From JBPESN01 sp051710625 (GTDB lineage: Bacteria; Pseudomonadota; Gammaproteobacteria; Enterobacterales; Enterobacteriaceae): 16,788 nucleotides of DNA. Location: assembly GCF_051710625.1 (NCBI RefSeq), contig NZ_JBPESN010000048.1:1-16788 (forward strand). Direction: 5' to 3'. How positions within the stretch are numbered: the first letter of the stretch is position 1; each line of letters opens with the position of its first letter. Made by a program: the position numbers and the translations under genes. Below are positions 16,297-16,788 of the stretch, piece by piece. The notes under the pieces were generated by a model that was given only the letters and a program-made list of their open reading frames with translations, was not told the DNA's origin and searched no databases.

Positions 16297-16788
16297 ATAG
16301 ACAAAACATACAATCCGAAAGATATCGAGCAGCCGCTGTATGAGCACTGGGAGCAGCAGGGCTATTTCAAGCCGAACAACGATACCAGGCAGGATAGCTA
16401 CTGCATCATGATCCCGCGGCCCAACGTGACCGGCAGCTTGCATATGGGCCATGCCTTCCAGCAGACCATTATGGATACCCTGATTCGTTATCAGCGTATG
16501 CAGGGCAAAAGTACCCTGTGGCAGGCGGGTACCGATCACGCCGGCATTGCGACGCAGATGGTGGTGGAGCGGAAAATCGCCGCTGAAGAGGGAAAAACCC
16601 GGCACGATTACGGCCGCGACGCCTTCATCGACAAGATTCGGCAGTGGAAAGCCTAATCCGGCGGCACGATTACCCATCAAATGCGCCGGCTGGGTGACCC
16701 CGTGGACTGGAAACGCGAGTGGTTCACACCATGGACGAAGGGCTGTCCAACGCGGTGAAAGAAGTGTTCGTACGCCTATACTAGGAAG
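16297..16788 (+). pseudogene. valS: Valyl-tRNA synthetase, 5' part, pseudogene (cut by window edge)
   Basis: The class I synthetase for tRNA-Val, normally 951 residues; the first ~164 codons are in the window. Alignment with E. coli starts at an ATA codon (ATA GAC AAA ACA TAC AAT CCG for MEKTYNP), so the ATG start is lost; no good alternative start lies upstream. The HIGH-type motif region is IMIPRPNVTGSLHMGHA, where the second Pro of PPPNVTG is Arg. Lesions follow: Glu to TAA at 16654-16656 (WKA-stop-SGGTIT), two extra bases near 16728 (REWFT / MDEGLSNAVKEV), and Lys to TAG at 16782-16784 (VRLY-stop). The gene follows holC as in E. coli. It cannot encode a working enzyme; the part beyond the window is unseen. 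Confidence 0.92.

Overview
The window looks like chromosomal DNA of an enterobacterial (Gammaproteobacteria) insect symbiont in an early stage of genome decay, most like the Sodalis group. The evidence is gene content and order, high-GC enteric codon use, proteins close to E. coli GlnS, NagA and PepA, an IS3-family element, and many genes that are still recognisable end to end but carry fresh frameshifts, nonsense codons and lost start codons. The genus is inferred from this pattern and was not tested by a search.

Layout. 1-271: right end of an IS3-family element. 272-623: an unidentified coding tail and then nothing recognisable. 624-2294 (-): intact glnS. 2666-4482 (-): nagE pseudogene. 4483-4739: remains of the divergent nagE/nagB control region with a NagC-like box. 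4740-7962 (+): nagB (broken), nagA (intact) and nagC (broken). 7963-8462: no gene; nagD/umpH is missing from its usual place. 8463-10126 (+): asnB pseudogene. 10455-11042: a tRNA operon with its own promoter and terminator (Met, Leu, Gln, a damaged Met copy, Gln). This follows the enteric order glnS-nagE / nagBAC-asnB-metT operon.

Synteny changes just after the tRNA terminator. 11066-12480 (-) is a decayed DUF3857/transglutaminase-like gene. A gene-free, AT-rich junction at about 12447-12773 separates it from a 5' stub of lptG. Then come a broken lptF (-), an intact pepA (+), a broken holC (+) and a broken valS (+) that runs off the window; the last part keeps the enteric lptG-lptF / pepA-holC-valS order.

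Only glnS, nagA, pepA and four tRNAs look functional. The nag genes once formed a GlcNAc uptake and breakdown module, of which only the deacetylase NagA survives. valS, lptF and lptG are essential in E. coli and holC mutants are sick, so this locus can only be tolerated if functional copies exist elsewhere, if the symbiont has abandoned these functions, or if some lesions are sequence errors. I found no CRISPR array, phage or novel gene system; the main interest is the pattern of decay.
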